DNA from: Bradysia coprophila
Lineage: Eukaryota; Arthropoda; Insecta; Diptera; Sciaridae
Direction of reading: 5' to 3'
NCBI RefSeq assembly: GCF_014529535.1
Contig: NW_023503332.1
Location: forward strand, 92,222 to 156,221
Length of the DNA stretch: 64,000 nucleotides
Part shown: positions 9,793 to 21,752 of the stretch, piece after piece
Numbering within the stretch: position 1 is the first letter of the stretch
Layout of the letters: every line of letters starts with the position of its first letter
Position numbers and translations under genes: made by a program
Notes under the pieces: generated by a model
Told to the model about the DNA's origin: nothing
The model's input: only the letters and a program-made list of their open reading frames with translations
The model's database searches: none

Positions 9793-12192
9793 ATTTTGCA
9801 AAGGGCCCATTGCTCTTAAATTTCGTGCAATTCATGAAAATCGATTCGGGAACTTTTGGGAATTAATTCCCAAATAACAGGCCATGAACGACACATTTAA
9901 ATGGGAAGCTCGAATCTAAGATAACGTTCTAGTCTAGTACAACCATCGCCGATTTTTTTTTTATTCGAATGAAAATTACAGATAACATCTGAGCAAAATA
10001 ATGTAGAACACAGCTGTGTGATTTATCAATGAGTTGCGCTTTATAGCATCGGTGTTTTGTTTTATGAAAATGTTGAGGGTAGTTTTGCAGGTAGGTGAGA
10101 GTCTGGTAGTTAAAATTCAATGTACAAATGCACACCCCCATCAAAAGTGTTTTTTTTTTTAAATGTTATGATGACCCGTTACATAGAAATTAAAGATAGG
10201 AATTTGCGAAATTTTTAAATTTACTTGCATCACTTCACAAGGGGACATACAAAAATAACGTCCGTAATTCAGCGTTGCCATAAATTTTTAACATATTTAT
10301 TCCATTTATGTATTTCGGAGGTGTTAAATGTATAATCGACCCTCCAAATACCCCATTAAAATAGGTTGTATACAGCAAAATTTAACTGACTAAAATGCAT
10401 ACTTTTTGAGTTCCAACTTTTTTGGCAACACTGAATTGCGGACGTCGATTTTGTAATATATTCCAAACAATTGTACAATGCAACAGAATAAAGTTTTTGG
10501 TTTTTTCCTGGATTGTTTTTTTTTAATAGTCAAGACCCAAGGGTCGGAATTTGTTTTTTCTTTTAGTTTTATTATTACTGCCTAATGAAAGTGAACGACG
10601 GTACCTCGTAACAAATAAAAACTCAAAATTTTCCAAAGACTAATTCTTAAAACAACTTTTGATTGAACGAAAAATACTCCAAAGATCTGAGTTGGCGACC
10701 GGTTGCCGAAATGTCCACAAAGAAAGGTTCTCTCTACGATGAGACTGTGGTTCACGTCCAGCATCAGAAATTTACTCCACATCTTCTTCTATCTTGTACA
10801 ACAGTTGTTGCATTCCAACAGTTCCATTTCTTTCAGAATTTTAGCAAGCGAAAAACAGAAAATCTCGTTAATCTTTCTAAATTGTTTCATGTGTACAGGG
10901 GCCATAATTATCAAAATCTACCGGAAATTTACCGACACAACTTTTCGGTAAATTTTTGGGAGATTTAGGTAAATTTCGATAATTTTCAGTAATTTCGGTA
11001 CACGAAATTACCAATTAGCCGCAGTATCAACATTTTGTTTGGCTTGTATTACGGACTCGACAGCTTCGTGGTCGTTAGCCTTCAGAATTCTTTTTTTTAA
11101 ATTTCGTTGCTCAAATATCTTATTCTAGTGTGGAAAGCGTCAATGTTCAGTTTCAAAAAAGTGTGAGAATTACTTATTTATCTGTTGCATAAATGATAGC
11201 TTGTTGTGGAATTAATTCTACCACATAAAAAGGAAGAAAAAAAAGTTTCTCGATTTTAAGCTTCACTTAAACGAACTTAGAATGTGGACGGTTGCAGTAA
11301 TTACACTAAAAAATTAACGATCAAACAAATCGATAAAAACGTTGTGACCGACTTGTGTTTAACGAAAAAAAAAGAACGATGAAGAAAACATAGGAAGAAG
11401 AAAACTAAAGGAAAAATCAAGTATAATTGACGTATTTTTGCAATATATCGTTTAGTAACAATAATTGTGATAAAATTTGGGATTAAATACATTCGAAAGA
11501 TAAAGAAGACGGAGGAAGAGAGGAAGTATTGGTCTTACAATAAAAGGAGAAAAATATAATTAACACAAACAAAACAAACAAAGAAAATTCTAAGGGTGAA
11601 TTAATTGTAAACGTACATATGTAACATTTTAGTAATTAATATAAAACTTATATAGCAGACAAATTGTTAATTTAATTTTATTTTGGAAAACAAAAAAATT
11701 AGAATTATCGAATCTTTAATGTGCTATACAATACGGATTATTCCAATTTGAAAATTTATCGACGTTTGTGTTTTACATTTGTATATTCTAATTTGCTCTT
11801 GCCGTTGTCGTTTTGGTTTAATCTGTTCACATATTCTTCGCAAAAATGCTGCAGATGCAATAAAAAAAGGAACAAGTGCAGTTACGTGCATTATTTTTAC
11901 TTCCTGCATCATGACATGCGAACATTACTTTTTTTACGCATTGACTTAGCTGATGGGAAATAAGGCGATTGTCAGGCCTGCCAGACTTAGGCCTTACCTT
12001 ATTAACGAATTTAGAAAAGGTCCCATATGAAACAATGATTACATGTCGAAACAGATGAAAAACGAGAGCATGGAAGAAATGTTGGTAAGCAAGACGTGAT
12101 ATTGAATTACTAGGTCCAACCTGTTGGGTGGATCAGGTCCCTTGACTGTCTGAACTTTTCAATAATTTTTGTATTGGTAATGTACAAAAACA

Positions 12193-12386
12193 TAATGGGC
12201 GACTGAAGTTTTGACAAATTATTTTTAATCGACGTAAAACATTATTCTAAGCAAACAATTGTTCTACGGCATGCCTCTAAAATGCACCGATTTTTTTATA
12301 AACCTAATTGCAAAAATTAATTTTACCCTAAACGGACAGCCGTTTTACGTCGATTAAAAATAACTTGTCAAAACTTCAGTCCATTA
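12193..12386. mobile_element. Small inverted-repeat MITE, copy 2
   Basis: Duplicate of the 194-bp element at 2857-3050, carried along with the segmental duplication. Same ~42-bp terminal inverted repeats and TA flanks. Confidence 0.7.
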
Positions 12387-12516
12387 GAAGAAGAACTGCT
12401 AGAGCGGACTTAGTTTCACTGACAATGGCTTCGCTTCGCTACTAAATAGATACAAAAATTCGATTAGCAACAACAACTAGAGCGTTCGATTTACATAATC
12501 TATTTTGGAACGGAAC

Positions 12517-14736
12517 TAGGGAATGTAACCAGGAAATTAAAAACCGGGAAAAACCGGGAAAAACCGGTTAACCGGTTTACCATTTCCCGGGATTTTTTTT
12601 TCATTTACCGGTTAACCGACCTTCAAAAATTGAATGATTTTTACATTTTTCCTTGGCAATAATACCTTGAATTGAATTATTCTTCTAGTTGCATTACAGC
12701 ATTACATCTGATTTGAACTCGTTGTGAACATTTTCATCACATTTTCATCGTAAATTGCACCTCAAGATCAGCCCTAGACTGAGAAAAAAGGATCAGTTTA
12801 TTTTGCGTTGCTGAGCTGGACAATCATGCTGTAATTTCTATTGTAATTGAATTTTCACCACAGTCCAAACAAAAGAAAATGCAGCATAATTGTCGATCTG
12901 AGCAACGCAAAATGTGTCATTTGCACGTAGCCTTAAGTTTGCAACTCTAAAATTGATGTTCTTTAGAAAGTCTACAGAATTCGAAGTTTAGAAGATCGTG
13001 TTACTACATCTTTAAGAAGCCAATTGAAGCAACGTCCGTCAAAAATTCATGAAAACAGTTCAATAAGGAGCTTACCTTTCATTTATTTCCTTTCTCAGCA
13101 TCTCGCTCAGCATAGTAAAAAATTCAATCTTTACACTGTTCAACAGAAATTTTGAAACTAGTTCACACGATCGATTTCCGATATTTCTGTTGAATTATGT
13201 AGATATGAAATTCTTTATCATCCTGAAAAATGCAAATAAAGGAACGGTAAACTCATTTCTGAAGGGCTTCGCGAGCACAATAAGCCACTTAGTAGGCCAA
13301 GGGACTGAATACCGTGAAAACCTTGAGCAAACGTCTGACATTACTGGACGTCCACCCTGCATTGCGATTGCTAAGGAGCTCATTGTCATCTCCTCGATTC
13401 CAACATTTACTTAGATGCAGTCCAACGTTCACGCATCCGCACCAATTGACCGAGATTGACAACTTTTACCGGTCCACCGTGGAAGCGATCACCAACAACG
13501 AATTAAACGAAACATCTTGGACCCAAGCTTCATTGCCTTTGGCATCGGCCGGACTAGGCATCAGAAAATTAATCGATTTGGCTCACCCAGCGTACTTTGC
13601 TTCGGTTTATCAATCACAAGCTTTGGCAAACCGAATTCTCGCGAAATTTAACTTGAGTGTCATAAATGATCAATTTAACGCATCGATCGAATCGTATCCA
13701 CCTGAGTTTATACCTTCAAAATCAGATCAAAAAAGGTGTCAATCGTCCTGGGATTTGTTGCGAGTGAAACGCATTTTCAATGAGTTGATGTCATTCAGTG
13801 ACCAAATTGATCGAGCTAGACTTCTTGCGTCATCAACAAAAACATCATCAAAGTGGCTGCAAGCTGTTCCTTCTCATCAATTGGGCCTTCTGTTGGACAA
13901 CAACGCCGCGAGAATCGCAGTGGCAATTCGTTTGGGCAGCAAGATTTGTGAACCACACGTTTGTGTTTGTGGGTATATAGTCAATTCAAATGGTCACCAT
14001 GGGCTATCATGCATTAAAATGATTGGTAAATACGCCAGACACACCGAAATAAACAATATCATATCAATGGCTGTTGCATCTGCCGGATTTCCGAACACTC
14101 GGGAACCACATGGTCTATCTCACCGAGACGGTAAACGTCCAGACGGTTTGACCAGCTACCCCTGGAGCCACGGAAGATCGTTAATCTGGGACGTCACAGT
14201 GGTTGACACTGTAGCTCCATCGTACATCAATCTAACATCCAACAAAAGTGGGGCTGCAGCTGATCATGCAGAACGCGACAAACACAACCATTACATTGAC
14301 TTGAAGCGTCGTTACCATTTCACGCCCGTGGCATTCGAATCGTTTGGGTCTATCGGACCGGAAACTGAATTGTTTTTGTCAAATTTGGGAAAACTTATGA
14401 AACGCAAAACCGGCGATCCGCGAAGTCTGGATTTTTTGCTCCAACGGATTTCAATTGCCATCCAGAGGGGCAATGCAGTGAGCATCCGTAATACCTTCTG
14501 TGATAATAGTGATGCTAACGTATTCTTGTGATAATTTCAAAAATTCTTCTATTTATGTAATTTAATTGTATAACAAAGTCAAATGAATAAAAAAATGCAA
14601 ACTTAGCAGGGGTAGGATAAAAGCATTTGTCATCGGTGCAAGTTACAAACTCCCAACTCATCCAAATTTTTTTTTTCTCATTTACCGTTTTTCCCGTTTC
14701 CCGGTTTTTCAAAATCGACGGTAAATGCATTCCCTA
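12517..14736. mobile_element. 2,220-bp hAT-type element, copy 2
   Basis: Same element as 3181-5400, with identical ends and the same 8-bp flanks AACGGAAC (12509-12516 and 14737-14744). Element and flanks were duplicated together with the surrounding segment, so this is not an independent insertion. Confidence 0.85.
13296..14531 (+). pseudogene. R2-like endonuclease fragment, copy 2
   Basis: Second copy of the 405-codon frame at 3978-5195. It is still open throughout and differs by Val257 to Ala and Arg270 to His. The putative zinc ligands (C217, C219, H228/H229, C233), the RPD motif and the second Asp (D293) are unchanged. It again lacks an ATG and a reverse-transcriptase domain. Confidence 0.65.
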
Positions 14737-15540
14737 AACGGAACCTAACCTCAGGAATTCCATTCTCAACTAAGCAATTTTTTTTAAATTTGGGTTAAGA
14801 AAACTATTTCAGTTATTGTGTTAACAAAGGGCAGAAATTGCTTCTTTTTTGAGAACTACTTTTGAGACCAGATGGTTGAACCGATACCACACCATTTTCG
14901 AACTTGACTTGAAGATTTCTATACTTCATCGAATAAAAGTAAAGTTTTTTGGAAATCGGTTGAGCATTGGTCAAGTTATCGTGTTAACAAAGATCAGAAA
15001 AGTGTTACACTTAACGTTTATTCTGTTGTAAGACCCATGACTTACAGGGAATAATTTCATAGGAGACAAAATATTGATTAAATCGAATTTCACATCGGGT
15101 GCAAATAGGGGCGTGATTAGCTTGTGTGAAAGTCTGCATAAGACATTCAAATATAGCTCTGATACACGAATAGTCTTTCAATAGTACACATTGTTGTTGA
15201 TGAAAGAGGAGTACCACGTTCTGTTCCACTGGATAAGCACAAGTACATTTTAAATTGAAGGAATCATAAGAATCTACGAAGATATTGAAATAATGTCGAC
15301 TATCTACTATTACATGCTGAAAAGCCAGCAAAGGGAGTGCCTTAAAAGTACGGTAAATCATTCAAATAATTACGGCAAGTTATTCAGTTTTCCTCACGAG
15401 ATGTCTCTCCTTTACTAGTGTGTCGTTATCACAAAGTTGTTTTGTCAAAATTTAAGTCAAAAACAGAATATATGTTTACATACATTCTTCACCATAAAAT
15501 ACATTCAAAATATAATAATAATATTCAAAATCATATTGGG

Positions 15541-16405
15541 ATGACATCAAAGGAACAGTACAGAAACAGTCTACCCGCCGACGCATTTGAAAAACTTTTT
15601 ACGAATGATACAGCCGATGTCCACTTTGTTTTTGAACAGGATGGTGTCGTTCAACAGATTCCGGCACACAAATCTCTTTTGTCAGCTTTGAGTTCTGTAT
15701 TTGATACCATGTTTAATGGTAATTGGGAAGACAGCAACGAAATTGTTATTACAGACGCCGGTGCAGCCGCATTCCAGGAATTTCTTCAGTTTTTCTATAA
15801 AGGTACAATCTGCTTGTTGTTGTTTTGCTTGTCGTGTGCACTTGACGACACCACCAATACAAAATCTAAACATTAAAGGTACAGTAGAATTGACGGAGGA
15901 CAACGCTCATGAAGTCTTGTATCTTGCCAACAAATATGATGTCCATCAAGCTATGTCTACGTGCGCGAGGTTTTTAATCGATCGCCTATCGTTGAAGAAC
16001 GTTCTACGTACGCTCGAAATGGCTGATTTGTGCGATTTCGATGAACTGCAAGAAAAGTGCGAAGTATTCATTGGTCGGAATATCGAAAAAATTTCCAAAT
16101 CCAAAGAGTTTCTTCAATGTAACGTTACTATGCTGGCAAACATCATGGTTATTGATTCACTTGAATGTGATGGAGAAAATATTTTCGATGCGTGCATCGC
16201 ATGGGCGACGAATGCTTGTGAAGCGAAAAACATCGATCCGACGGATGTTAAAAATTTGCGAACAGAATTAGGGGATTGTTTCAATTTGATTGGTTTCATT
16301 GGTATGGGAAAGAAGGAATTCGCAGCACGATATCGCATTTATAAAGACATGTTCACACGGAACGAAGTTGATAATATTTTCCTGGAATTTTTGGACAATT
16401 ATTGA
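15541..16405 (+). CDS. BTB/POZ-BACK domain protein, duplicate copy
   Basis: Exons are 15541-15802 and 15879-16405. The encoded 262-aa protein is identical to that of 6203-7067, including the 76-bp intron and downstream AATAAA. It lies at a constant offset of 9338 and so belongs to the segmental duplication. Identical protein and intron sequence imply a very recent duplication or an assembly duplicate. Confidence 0.85.
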
Positions 16406-16593
16406 CAAATTAATAAAAATTCAAATCTAACTGAACGAATTCAAATCAAATGGTTAATACAAATAATGTAGTTCAGTCTCGCAACTCAGAGAGTAATAAA
16501 GAACTCTAAAAAAAGAATGAAGATTAATACCAGAAATATTTTTTTAGATGAAAATATCAGAAATATCTTTCAAAATGTATTCCAAATACATAT

Positions 16594-16781
16594 CAGAGGC
16601 AGTGAAATTTCAGCATGAATTTGGTTTTTCAGCTGATTCACACAAACAATCGAAACTGTTGAAACGTCTTTATACGATTTAACCATCACTACGCCCATGC
16701 GTGTACTAGCTTCAACAGTATTAAACAAGTATAAAACGTTTTCATTGTATGTGTGGATCAGCTGAAACTTCACTGCCTCTG
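16594..16781. mobile_element. CAGAGG-type short MITE, copy 2
   Basis: Duplicate of 7256-7443 with the same terminal and inner inverted repeats, downstream of the second BTB gene. Confidence 0.55.
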
Positions 16782-17113
16782 ACTGTGCAGAGATTGGATT
16801 GTGCGTAACGAATTTACATCAAGTGATCCTAATATTTTAGTTAACTAAGTACAAAATAAATAAGATTACTTTAAACTAATTACGACTCGAAATAAATTGA
16901 AAGAAGTTTTTTCGAACAGAACGGCACAATTAATCTCAATGATCAAATACTAAAAGTTTTTTATGAAAGACATAAAACGCCTTTTAAATTGTACCAAAGT
17001 TTTATTTTTTCAACTACTTAAGTTTCGATCAACTATGTCAACTATCAACTATCATTATCAAGTTGATGTCTTCTCAAAACTAAGATTTACAAACAATCTA
17101 TCGTTATATATAT

Positions 17114-18484
17114 TAGGGCGTATCGAATTTTGAGAATTTTAAGGGCCGCGATAGCCTGTGTGCGGAAAACGTAGATCATTGAAAACTAATTCCAGGCATA
17201 TGGGTGATGGATCCGAAGGTGCCCGGGAAGAAGTCCCCCGGACGACTTTAACTTTCAAATGGTCATAACTCGGAAAGTTGAGAGTATTTCTGAAAACAAT
17301 GTTCTAGCAGGATGTAGAGCGTTAAAAACTCTACAAAACTGCCAAAGAAACCGATGGTCCGAAAGGTGTGTCTGTCGAGGTTTTCTAACATCGAAAGTTC
17401 GACATTTTCGTTTTTGACTTTTATTTCCTGAGAGACAAATTATTAAGTTTAGCTATTGGCATGAGGTTGTAGAGGAGGTCGAGTACTACCAGTACACTAG
17501 GCATTGTCCCGGTCGGCGATCCATCCGAAACCACTTTTTCAACATTAATGAATGAACTTTTTAAGTGTACCCACGTCGCCCACGAAGCCAGTGCAGACAC
17601 TGTAACCGGTGTTGCTGAGTCGAGGTAACCTTGGCCAGTAAGTGCACATAATATTCCATAACAGTAGCTGAACTCTTTTACAAAATATTTGGGATCTCTA
17701 TGTAGCACATTATATTGACACGGTATACCACGAAGTTCAACCTTTTGTAAAAATATCGAAAAATGTGTATTTGCAACGAAATCGACTTCTTACTACTGTT
17801 CGTGGGTCAAATAACTAATTAAAACGATTATTTGTTGTTTTTCTCACAAATTTCACTTTCTCAGATTTTGTAGTACAAAATGTGCTACACCGAATTCTTA
17901 AATATTTTGTAAAAGAGTTCAGCTACTGTTATGGAATATTATGTGCACTTACTGGCCAAGGTTACCTCGACTCAGCAACACCGGTTACATTGTCTGCACA
18001 GTGCACTGGCTTCGTGGGCGACGTGGGTACACTTAAAAAGTTCATTCATTAATGTTGAAAAGGTGGTTTCGGATGGATCGCCGACCGGGACAATGCCTAG
18101 TGTACTGGTAGTACTCGACCTCCTCTACAACCTCATGCCAAAAGCTAAAGTTAATAATTTGTCTCTCAGGAAATAAAATTCAAAAACCAAAATGTCGAAC
18201 TTTCGATGTTAGAAAACCTCGACAGACACACCTTTTGGACCATCGGTTTCTTTGGCAGTTTTGTAGAGTTTTTAACGCTCTACATCCTGCTAGAACATTG
18301 TTTTCAAAAATACTCTTAACTTTCCGAGTTATGACCATTTGAAAGTTAAAGTCGTCCGGGGGGACTTCTTCCCGGGCACCTTCGGATCCATCAACCATAT
18401 GCCTGGACTTAGTTTTCAATGATCTACGTTTTGCGCACACAGGCTATCGCGGCCCTTAAAATTCTCAAAATTCGATACGCCCTA
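17114..18484. mobile_element. Complete 1,371-bp foldback element, hAT-like ends
   Basis: Arms of about 590 bp are inverted copies (17114 to about 17700 and about 17885 to 18484) around a unique loop. The ends read TAGGGCGTATCGAATTTT and its complement. The 8-bp flanks are atatatat and atacatat (7 of 8 match), compatible with a hAT target duplication. Each arm contains ORFs of about 86 and 95 codons that recur in every copy of the family; neither matches a family I recognise. Relatives in this window: 7777-8347, 39283-40646 and 48498-49065. Confidence 0.85.
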
Positions 18485-18745
18485 ATACATATGACATTCA
18501 TTGACAAAAAGGGGAAATTACTCGAACAATCTTGACTGGGAAAACAAAGCGTTACAACTCATATTCAATGGAAAAAGAAAGCACTCGTAAATTCTCTTAA
18601 TAATCACACTGACTATCCAAGAACATTCGCTTTTTGTCTCTTTCTCCTTCACTGGATCGACTAAGACCAACAACGGTGATGCTTTGATTTTTATTCATTA
18701 GCTTTTTGTTTTTGTGCTTATTGATGTAAACCGCCTCGATGTAGT

Positions 18746-19222
18746 CTATTTTTCTGGCATCATTGAATTTTTTTTTAGCAAGAACAGATTGTCGCTGTCT
18801 ATTTCATGGTTGCATTTTAACAGATGCTCTGACACAGCCGATGCTTCCTCATTGTCATTTTCCCAATCTTGTAGATGCTCATTGAAACGCGTTAAAATTC
18901 GTCTTACGCTTCTGCCTACGTGTATAAAATCGCATCCTTCTTGGCAATTTATTTTGTAAATTCCGGATTTGTGATGTTTTTCAACTGAGTCTTTTAACGA
19001 TTCCAATTGACGGAGAGTGTTTCCACTACGATGGACTATTTCTAGATTTAGTTTATTGTACTAAGTTTCTTGGTCAATTCTGGGCAGTACTCCATACTAA
19101 TCCGTTTTGTTTCGTTGTCCTTATTCTTTAAACCGTAGAAAGTAGAGTAATTCAGCAATTCGTTTTTTCGTTCATGCTTCCGGATTATTCTTTCAATTGA
19201 TTCCTTTTTGTATCCATTTTGA
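18746..19222 (-). pseudogene. Penelope-like retroelement fragment with GIY-YIG endonuclease
   Basis: Reading the - strand from 19222, the sequence gives a pre-GIY segment (NGYKKESIERIIRKHERKN), then a frameshift around 19050. It continues through LRQLESLKD to a GIY-YIG-type domain. The domain shows SGIYKINCQ, then FIHVGRSVRRILTRFNEHL, then AVSEHLLKCNHEID, ending at a stop near 18746. Order and motifs match the C-terminus of Penelope-like elements, whose GIY-YIG nuclease nicks target DNA for reverse transcription. The second motif reads HVG instead of the usual YIG. The reverse transcriptase is missing, so this is a 5'-truncated dead copy. Confidence 0.8.
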
Positions 19223-21052
19223 TTACTTTACTAAACATCATAAACACTTGAAGGACCAACACCCAATATCATCAGTATCTGACAAATTGACCAGGCATGA
19301 TAATGTCTAAAAAAATAGGAAATTTGATTATGGTAGATATTTTGATACAAATGTCAACATTCTAAATTTCAAGAAAATCTTTATCCCATCAGTTTTTGAA
19401 TACCGTAGCTTACCAACTTAGTAAGTATCTAAACTACCGTGTTAAGGCAAAAAAACATAGCTAACGCCGACCCGTACGAAACACCTATTCGTATCAAAAG
19501 CCTTTAATGTGAAACTCTTTATTTCTCTTACTTCATACTCCTCTCTACTGAAAAGCTATTCGCCCTTTAAAATCACTTATCCACTCTTTGCCTTGTCAGC
19601 ATATACAAATAAATTGCCGGAGGCATTATAGACAGCCCCGTACGAAGTCAACTTTCATAAATTCCTATTTAAACAGCTATATACCGCTATATTTACCTAT
19701 ATTTTCCTATAAAAAAACATTTCACAGATGAATATGCTATTATATAGCTCTAAATGCCTGTATATAGCTCAATATAGCTGTATATAGTTATATATAGATG
19801 TCTATATATGGAATGCCTGAAACACCCCACACATATAGCCAATTACTTCGATGTTAACAGAAACTATATAAGTACACCTATAAAAATTTTGTCCAGCTCA
19901 GCTGTAGTCGTTGTACGAATGTACTGTACAAATTCGGGACAAGTACATTATGTTAACGTAGCAGTAATATTTACAGTACAGCTGTATCAATGTACAGTTG
20001 GGCGAACATTGGTTGTCTCATCGAAAAATAAAAGTTGTACAGAAAATATTATTCAGAGTTCATAAATTTTCATCTTTAAACTATTTAGTACGTTTATTTA
20101 CGTCAACTTATTTAAAAAAAAAAAAAAACTGCCGTCCGTGCGATTCGAACTCGGGACCTCCGACACTCCAGTCCACCACCTTACCCATGTCCCAACTCAG
20201 TACTTGTGTTTGGAAGACATTATGGGAAAGCTATCTTATAACATCGTACGTCTCCACTGTACTGTCTTGCTGAACATTAATGTTCAGTTGATCAGTATTG
20301 TGAAATTGAACTTTAAAAGTTCTCGTATTTTAATACTGTTGTGTGGTAATGTAATTTCCAAATGTTCAAGAAGGAAGTTTTTTTTTCTGTAAATTATTTG
20401 TTAGGAAATTGTAAGACTTAAGTCTTCTTCTCCTATTCTATAATTCTAAGAATAAATATTTTGAAAGAAAAAGTTAAGTTTCCGGCAGATGGGCTTTTGT
20501 CACATGTTATTTAGACACCCAACAGTCTGACAGAAGCTTATTAAAATTAAGGGTAGCAACATAGTCAATTTTACTAATACGTCATTACTGTCTCGCTCAA
20601 AAGCGGTTAAAACGCAACTAGTACTACACATGTGTACGTCAAATTTGTTATCCTTTGTTTGCAGACTTCAGTTTTTTCATTTCATGATTTTGTATGTGAA
20701 TGAAAACTAAAAGTGAGAAATTTTTCTTAGGAAAAGCTGTTTATTCATTTTTTTTAGCAAACTGTTTGAAAATGTGTTAAGAATCGATTGCGTGGATTTA
20801 CTTAATCAGTGCCTTTTTCTCACAAGCATCGAGGCTGAGTTCTTTCGCCGGCTACATTTATGACAAAATACGTGGAATAACGTGTCCTCCTTAAGTGCTA
20901 ACTTTCGAACAGAAGAGAAAGATTGATATTTACGAATGTCAAAAAATAGGTTTATAGTGTAACAAAATCATTTACCAAGTCATTTATTAAAAAAATTTCT
21001 TGAGCCTTCATTATTCAAATACGTTATTATTCAAAACTTGAATTTCTGAATT
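19223..21052. other. Non-genic stretch with TATA-rich simple sequence
   Basis: No gene recognised. About 19670-19810 is dense in tatatagct-like words. About 19890-20010 shares a motif (TACAAATTCGGGACAAGTAC) with 21920-21950, so both belong to one dispersed repeat. The rest, including 20210-21052, is AT-rich with no pattern I can assign. Confidence 0.5.
20129..20200 (-). repeat. tRNA-like fragment (possible SINE head or tRNA relic)
   Basis: On the - strand a box-B-like word GAGTTCGAATCGC lies about 25 bp after a GGTAAGGTGGTGGACTGGAG segment that resembles a tRNA D/anticodon region. A T-run that could act as a pol III terminator follows. The acceptor stem does not pair, so an intact tRNA is unlikely; a SINE head or decayed tRNA fits better. 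Confidence 0.3.
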
Positions 21053-21752
21053 TAGTAGGGGGGCATTTCGTCAAAAAAAGTGATTTGCCTTCCTATGGAT
21101 TTTATAAAAAATGTTTTGATGGGATTATTTTGAGTATTATTAGTAGTCAAAAAAACACTAATTAGAAAAATTCAAGGTCAACAAGGTTTTTTTAACAAAC
21201 AAAATCTCACCCGCCAATATAAAATCAGCGGTACAATATAAACACTTCATTTCTTCCATTATTTTCAACGGAGATTGTGTATAAAATATAAAATTAATTA
21301 AACAACACGACATTTACGTGGAATCATCATCGAAAATTAAACTTTCGCGTACTTTGTCAACGTAGGTACTAGATTCGAAAAAACGATTCTTCTTCTTCTT
21401 CTACATATACGTCGGTTCTTTATTCGTATTGCACGCATGAATGAAGAACCGACGTATAGAAGAAGAAGAAGAATCGTCATTAAGTGCATCTTGTACATAC
21501 GTTAACAAAGCTCGCGAACGTTCATATTTCGGATTCCACGTAAGTGTCGCGTTATTTAATTAATTTTATATTTTATATACAATCTCTGTTGGCGGTCGAA
21601 ATTTTGTTTGTTAAAAAAACCTTGTTGATCCGCGACCTAAAAAATTTCTAATTAGTGTTTTTTTGATTACTAATAATAATACTCAAAATAATCCCATCAA
21701 AACATTTTCGCTAATATTTTGGGATGGCTAGACACCAAATGCCCCTCTACTA
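21053..21752. mobile_element. 700-bp foldback element with nested hairpin
   Basis: The left end TAGTAGGGGGGCATTT is mirrored by AAATGCCCCTCTACTA. Pairing continues through most of both ~330-bp arms, for example CATCAAAACATTTT and CTAATTAGTGTTTTTTTGA in either orientation. The centre (about 21378-21476) is a tighter hairpin with a (TTC)n/(GAA)n stem around ACGTCGGTTCTT. TA lies at both ends, compatible with a Tc1/mariner-like origin. No coding sequence. Confidence 0.7.

Larger units (their letters stand above)
9793..17681 (+). repeat. Segmental duplication, copy 2
   Basis: Second copy of the segment at 1-8347, in the same orientation. It carries the same nested insertions (TA MITE, 2,220-bp hAT element, BTB gene, 7256-type MITE, foldback left arm) in the same order. 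Those insertions therefore predate the duplication. Base differences are scattered and rare. The joint at 9793 lies within an older inverted repeat (about 9400-9870), and the right joint lies inside the foldback element 17114-18484. Confidence 0.93.

Noticed and set aside
15011..15361. 116-codon Cys-containing ORF on the - strand of copy 2
   Set aside because: The same site in copy 1 is cut to 72 codons by a small indel between otherwise identical copies, and no domain is recognisable.
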